A stretch of DNA of 8,048 bases from Nitrospinota bacterium (GTDB taxonomy: Bacteria; UBA8248; JACPRG01). Each line of letters opens with the position of its first letter. Within the stretch, counting starts at the first letter, position 1. Under the pieces are notes generated by a model. The model did no database searches. It was not told the DNA's origin and saw only the letters and a program-made list of their open reading frames with translations. Of the stretch, positions 5,265-8,048 are shown one piece after another. The stretch spans positions 1 through 8,048 of the forward strand of contig JASLXW010000169.1 in the NCBI GenBank assembly GCA_030740135.1, written 5' to 3'. The position numbers were made by a program, and so were the translations under genes.

Positions 5265-7616
5265 TCACCCCTCCCCCCCCGCCTGGATGATCCCCCACAA
5301 CCGGAACGGGGTCAGGGGAACCTCATGAATTCGGATGCCGTGAGGTTCGAGCGCATTCTCGACCGCGGCGACGATCGCGGCCGGGGCCGCCATTGTTCCG
5401 CCCTCCCCCGCGCCCTTGACGCCCATCGGATTGAAGGGTGAGGGGCTTTCCATGTGGGAAAGGTCGAAATCCGGCACGTCCGTGGCCAAAGGCAGGAGGT
5501 AATCCAGGAAGGTGGACGCCTGGGGGGTTCCGTTCTCGTCAAACACAACCTCCTCGATCAGCGCCTCCCCGATCCCGTGAACCACCCCTCCCTGGATCTG
5601 CCCGTCGAGCAGCATGGGGTTGAGCACCCGGCCGCAATCGTGTGAGACATGGTGGCGCAGGACTCTCACAAACCCCGTACTCGCGTCCACCTCGACCACA
5701 ACGACGTGACACGCGGCAGCGGTCGCCGGCAAGCTTGGGGTGTAGTATTCGGAGACTTCGAGCCCGGGGCTCCGCCCGCCCATCATGATCCCCGGCACGC
5801 CCGCCGCCTCCTTGGCAAGCTCGCCTAACGCGACCGACCGCTCGGGGGCCCCCCGGACAAAGACCTTTCCGTCCGCGAGGTCCAGGTCCTCCGCAGAGGC
5901 CTCGAGGCGGGACGCCGCGTACTCGAACATCTTCTTCTTGAGGGCCTCCCCGCCCAGAAGAACCGAGTTCGCTGCCAACACCGCCACCCGGCTGGCGAAC
6001 GTCCCGATGCCGTAGGGAATCGCGCGGGTGTCCCCCGTCACGACGGTGATGTCGTCCGGCGTCACGTTGAGAACATCCGCCAGCACCTGGGCCAGGACGG
6101 TTTCCGTGCCCTGCCCTTGCGGGGCCGCGCCGGTGGCGAGGAAGATCCGCCCGGAAGGCTCCACGCGGATCACCGCCCCCTCGAAGGGGCCGAAGCCGGT
6201 CCCCTCGACGTTGCAGCCGATGCCGATGCCGACGAGCCGGCCACTGTCCGGATCCCCCTCTTCCCCCGGGCGGCGCGCCCCCCTTTTGAATTCCTCATAC
6301 CCCGCGGCTTCCAGGGCCTGGTCCAGCAGCTTGGGATAGTCCCCGCTGTCGTACGTCATCATGCTTCCGTCCCGCGCGCGGAGTCCCACTTCGTAGGGCA
6401 TGTCCTCGGGCTGAACATAGTTCCGCCGGCGGACCGCGGCGGGGTCCAGGCCTAGGGTGTGGGCGACGTGGTCGATCACCCGCTCCATGATGAAGGCGGC
6501 CTGGATGCGGCCGGCCCCGCGGACGGGGGCCACGGGGACCCGGTGGGTGTAAGCGACTTCCAACACCCCCGAAAAATTGCGAATCTTGTACGGGCCGGGA
6601 ATGCACGTGAGAGAGAGCAACGGGACAACGATGCTCCAGGGCAGATAGGCCCCCAAGTCGCAGATACCGCGATCCCGCAAGGCCCGGATGCGGCCCTCAT
6701 CGTCGAACCCGACCTCCAACTCATGGATCTGCTCGCGCTCTTGAACGGTCGTCTGGATATGTTCCAGGCGGTCCTCGATCCACTTGACGGTCCCGCCCAG
6801 CCGGATGGCCGCCCAGGAAATCACGGCGTCCTCGGGATAGGCATAGGCCTTCGGGCCGAATCCGCCCCCCACGTCCGGGGCGATGACGTCGATTGCGCTT
6901 TCCGGCCGGTCCAGCATGTAGGCCAGGTCTTTGCGCATCAGGTGAGGAGTCTGCGTCGAGGCGTAGAGGGTCAGGCGGTCGAACTTGGGATCGTACGCGG
7001 CCAGATGACCCCGGGTCTCCATGGCCCCGGACCCCCCGCGCTGCATCTTCAGACAGATCGTCTCCCGGCGCGGCGCCCCGGCCAGCGCTTTCTCCGCGTC
7101 TCCGATGTTGACTTCGAGGCGGGCCGCCAGGTTGTCGCCCAGGTCGTCATGAACCAGGGGCGCGCCTTCCTTCAAGGCGTCGGCGGGATGGGCCGTCGCC
7201 TCGAGGATCTCGTAGGACGCCCGAATGCCTTCGAGGGCGTCCTCGGCCCGCGCCCGGCTCTCCGCCAGAACAACGGCGACGGGCTCGCCCATGTACCGCG
7301 TCTTGCCCTTCGCCAAGGGGACGGTGTTATGCGGCCTGAGCGCGGGATGGGGAACGGGGACGGGGTATTCCTTCCACGCCGCCCCCAGGTCTTCGGCGGT
7401 GAACGCGGCCGCGGCCCCGGCCTTCAAGGCCCCCGAGACATCGACGGATTCGATCCGGGCATGGGCGTAGGGAGACCGGAGGAAGGCCGCGTTCAGGGCG
7501 CCGGAATCGGGCAGATCGTCTACGTACCGGCCGTTCCCGGTCAGCAGCCGCTTGTCCTCGATCCGCGGAACGCGCGCACCGAAGAAGCGGGGATTCAAAA
7601 GCGGGCCTGCGCTCAT
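5265..7616 (-). CDS. CoxL-like xanthine dehydrogenase family molybdopterin-binding subunit (783 aa)
   Basis: Large subunit of a molybdenum hydroxylase, which binds the Mo-molybdopterin cytosine dinucleotide cofactor and oxidises its substrate with oxygen from water. In order: the N-terminal domain RIEDKRLLTGNGRYVDDL (18-35); the cofactor loop DVGGGFGPKAYAYPED (248-263); the substrate loop PVRGAGRIQAAFIMER (364-379); QGQGTETVLAQVLAD (500-514); HDCGRVLNPMLLDGQIQGG (659-677); and the C-terminal VKGAGEGGTMAAP (733-745), with E738 as the probable catalytic glutamate. The substrate loop is not the AYRCSFR loop of true (form I) aerobic CO dehydrogenase, so CO oxidation is unlikely; it resembles the AYRGAGR class with Tyr replaced by Val. 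ATG 7616 has AGAGG six bases upstream. A G8 run in the last codons (GGEG) could slip but affects only the tail. Such enzymes need FAD (CoxM) and [2Fe-2S] (CoxS) partners: none intact is in the window, and a decayed CoxS end lies directly upstream. Confidence 0.93.
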   Translation of the reverse strand: MSAGPLLNPRFFGARVPRIEDKRLLTGNGRYVDDLPDSGALNAAFLRSPYAHARIESVDVSGALKAGAAAAFTAEDLGAAWKEYPVPVPHPALRPHNTVPLAKGKTRYMGEPVAVVLAESRARAEDALEGIRASYEILEATAHPADALKEGAPLVHDDLGDNLAARLEVNIGDAEKALAGAPRRETICLKMQRGGSGAMETRGHLAAYDPKFDRLTLYASTQTPHLMRKDLAYMLDRPESAIDVIAPDVGGGFGPKAYAYPEDAVISWAAIRLGGTVKWIEDRLEHIQTTVQEREQIHELEVGFDDEGRIRALRDRGICDLGAYLPWSIVVPLLSLTCIPGPYKIRNFSGVLEVAYTHRVPVAPVRGAGRIQAAFIMERVIDHVAHTLGLDPAAVRRRNYVQPEDMPYEVGLRARDGSMMTYDSGDYPKLLDQALEAAGYEEFKRGARRPGEEGDPDSGRLVGIGIGCNVEGTGFGPFEGAVIRVEPSGRIFLATGAAPQGQGTETVLAQVLADVLNVTPDDITVVTGDTRAIPYGIGTFASRVAVLAANSVLLGGEALKKKMFEYAASRLEASAEDLDLADGKVFVRGAPERSVALGELAKEAAGVPGIMMGGRSPGLEVSEYYTPSLPATAAACHVVVVEVDASTGFVRVLRHHVSHDCGRVLNPMLLDGQIQGGVVHGIGEALIEEVVFDENGTPQASTFLDYLLPLATDVPDFDLSHMESPSPFNPMGVKGAGEGGTMAAPAAIVAAVENALEPHGIRIHEVPLTPFRLWGIIQAGGEG

Positions 7617-7626
7617 GAGGGACCTC

Positions 7627-7860
7627 TCATTTCGGATAGAGGAGGCCGGCCGCCTTCTCCCGGGCGTCTACGATCTAGTGATAGCCCGTGCACCGGCGGA
7701 TGTTCCCCGACAATAGCTCATCCCGCGCCCAGGTCCGCGCCTCCGACAGCGCCGCCTCCCCCGCCCGATAAGCTCGACTCCGAAAGATTACGCACATCAT
7801 AATCGAAATGCCGGGCGGATTCATACCGCTCTTCCGCCCGAAGAACTCCGGCTCGTCGTT
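7627..7860 (-). pseudogene. Decayed [2Fe-2S] CoxS-type subunit, 3' fragment
   Basis: Reading the minus strand toward coxL gives RDELLSGNIRRCTGYH, then TAG (7675-7677), then IVDAREKAAGLLYPK and TGA (7627-7629). Intact CoxS-type subunits have SGNLCRCTGYQ-IVDA here, so three things are wrong. The CAG or AAG expected after GYH is TAG, the first cysteine of the CxC cluster ligand pair is Arg (CGC for TGC), and the CGxCTPG motif upstream is no longer recognisable (GMNPPGISIMM is at best a relic). Upstream of about 7860 all resemblance ends and the frame meets stops. The stop lies 10 bp before the coxL ATG, the position expected for a coxS-coxL operon. The part 7627-7722 is confidently assigned; the rest of the extent is a guess. 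Confidence 0.72.
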
Positions 7861-7868
7861 GGCCTATA

Positions 7869-8024
7869 ATGAAACCGGTTCGGATCGTCATCGGGGGACC
7901 CCGATCCGGCCGCGTCGGGATGCCCGGCCTGCACTTCGTGGCGACTCCGACGGCCTCCCGGGCCGAATGGGTCTCCGAGGGCGGGATCGGCGGAACACAT
8001 TGTTTTCCGGAGGCGGAGGATTGA
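7869..8024 (+). CDS. Possible small protein (51 aa), overlapping the next start
   Basis: An ATG-started frame of 51 codons reading MKPVRIVIGGPRSGRVGM onward and ending HCFPEAED. I recognise no family. The best argument for it is that its TGA (8022-8024) overlaps the TTG start of the following gene as TTGA, the arrangement of coupled genes. Against it: no good ribosome binding site before ATG 7869 and GC-rich random frames of this size are common. It may be a relic of a longer gene; the frame is closed upstream by TAA at 7800. Confidence 0.25.
   Translation: MKPVRIVIGGPRSGRVGMPGLHFVATPTASRAEWVSEGGIGGTHCFPEAED
8009..8013 (+). promoter_or_regulatory. Ribosome binding site of the right-edge gene
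   Basis: GGAGG lies seven bases before TTG 8021, with a second GGAGG (8015-8019) too close to the start to be the main site. It supports TTG 8021 as a true start. Confidence 0.5.
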
Positions 8025-8048
8025 GCGAATACACGATCGTGGGGAAGG
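8021..8048 (+). CDS. Start of a probable second molybdenum hydroxylase large subunit, 3'-partial
   Basis: Only nine codons are visible, TTG then SEYTIVGK. Many xanthine dehydrogenase family large subunits begin with a (S/T)EY-x-VVGK stretch just before their PRxDA-EKVTG segment, and a relative of that family lies on the opposite strand next door. The gene continues beyond the window and the family call rests on eight residues, so it is tentative. The start is backed by a GGAGG site and by the TTGA overlap with the preceding frame. Confidence 0.45.

Noticed and set aside
5265..7616. Aerobic carbon monoxide dehydrogenase function for the CoxL-like gene
   Set aside because: The Cys-containing AYRCSFR active-site loop of true CO dehydrogenase is absent; the loop reads PVRGAGR.
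6459..7802. Long + strand frame opposite the coxL-like gene
   Set aside because: It is the complement of a 783-aa Mo-hydroxylase with conserved motifs, so a shadow.
7865..7870. TATAAT on the + strand as a -10 box
   Set aside because: It overlaps the ATG at 7869 and has no -35 element about 17 bases upstream.

Overview
The window comes from a GC-rich bacterium. By eye it is well above 60% G+C, with frequent GTG and TTG starts and G/C-ending codons. The gene content (a UbiD-type decarboxylase, molybdenum hydroxylases of the xanthine dehydrogenase/CoxL family, a TPP-dependent decarboxylase subunit, a PPOX-class protein and a Gfo/Idh/MocA oxidoreductase) is typical of metabolically versatile, mostly uncultured soil, subsurface or marine lineages. 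I cannot name the phylum. No phage, transposon, CRISPR, rRNA or tRNA signal was seen.

Left block (1-2300, + strand): a likely operon of three genes. First is a SprT-like zinc metalloprotein whose 5' end lies outside the window. Second is a PPOX-class flavin/F420 protein whose last quarter is displaced into another frame by an apparent single-base deletion. Third is a Gfo/Idh/MocA oxidoreductase starting at GTG 1203. The displaced PPOX tail ends in a TGA that overlaps this GTG by 4 bases (GTGA), so the repaired PPOX gene and the oxidoreductase would be translationally coupled.

Middle block (2301-3679, + strand): a stand-alone gene for a small secreted protein of unknown function (2490-2828). 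Three consecutive hairpins follow it, the last a textbook Rho-independent terminator (2911-2944). Next comes a candidate promoter with an overlapping inverted repeat, then a TPP-dependent decarboxylase beta-type subunit (3047-3679) with no alpha partner beside it.

Right block (3693-7860, - strand): a UbiD-family prFMN decarboxylase and a CoxL-like molybdopterin subunit, separated by 216 bp. Directly upstream of coxL is the decayed 3' end of a [2Fe-2S] CoxS-type subunit, carrying an in-frame TAG and a lost cluster cysteine. On the + strand at the right edge, a 51-codon ORF overlaps by TTGA a gene whose first residues (SEYTIVGK) look like another molybdenum hydroxylase large subunit; it runs out of the window.

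Together the genes suggest oxidative or decarboxylating breakdown of an aromatic or heteroaromatic acid, with molybdenum hydroxylation and prFMN decarboxylation. That is an inference from families and proximity. The firmest unusual observations are two gene lesions (the PPOX frameshift and the CoxS pseudogene). I see no clearly new system.
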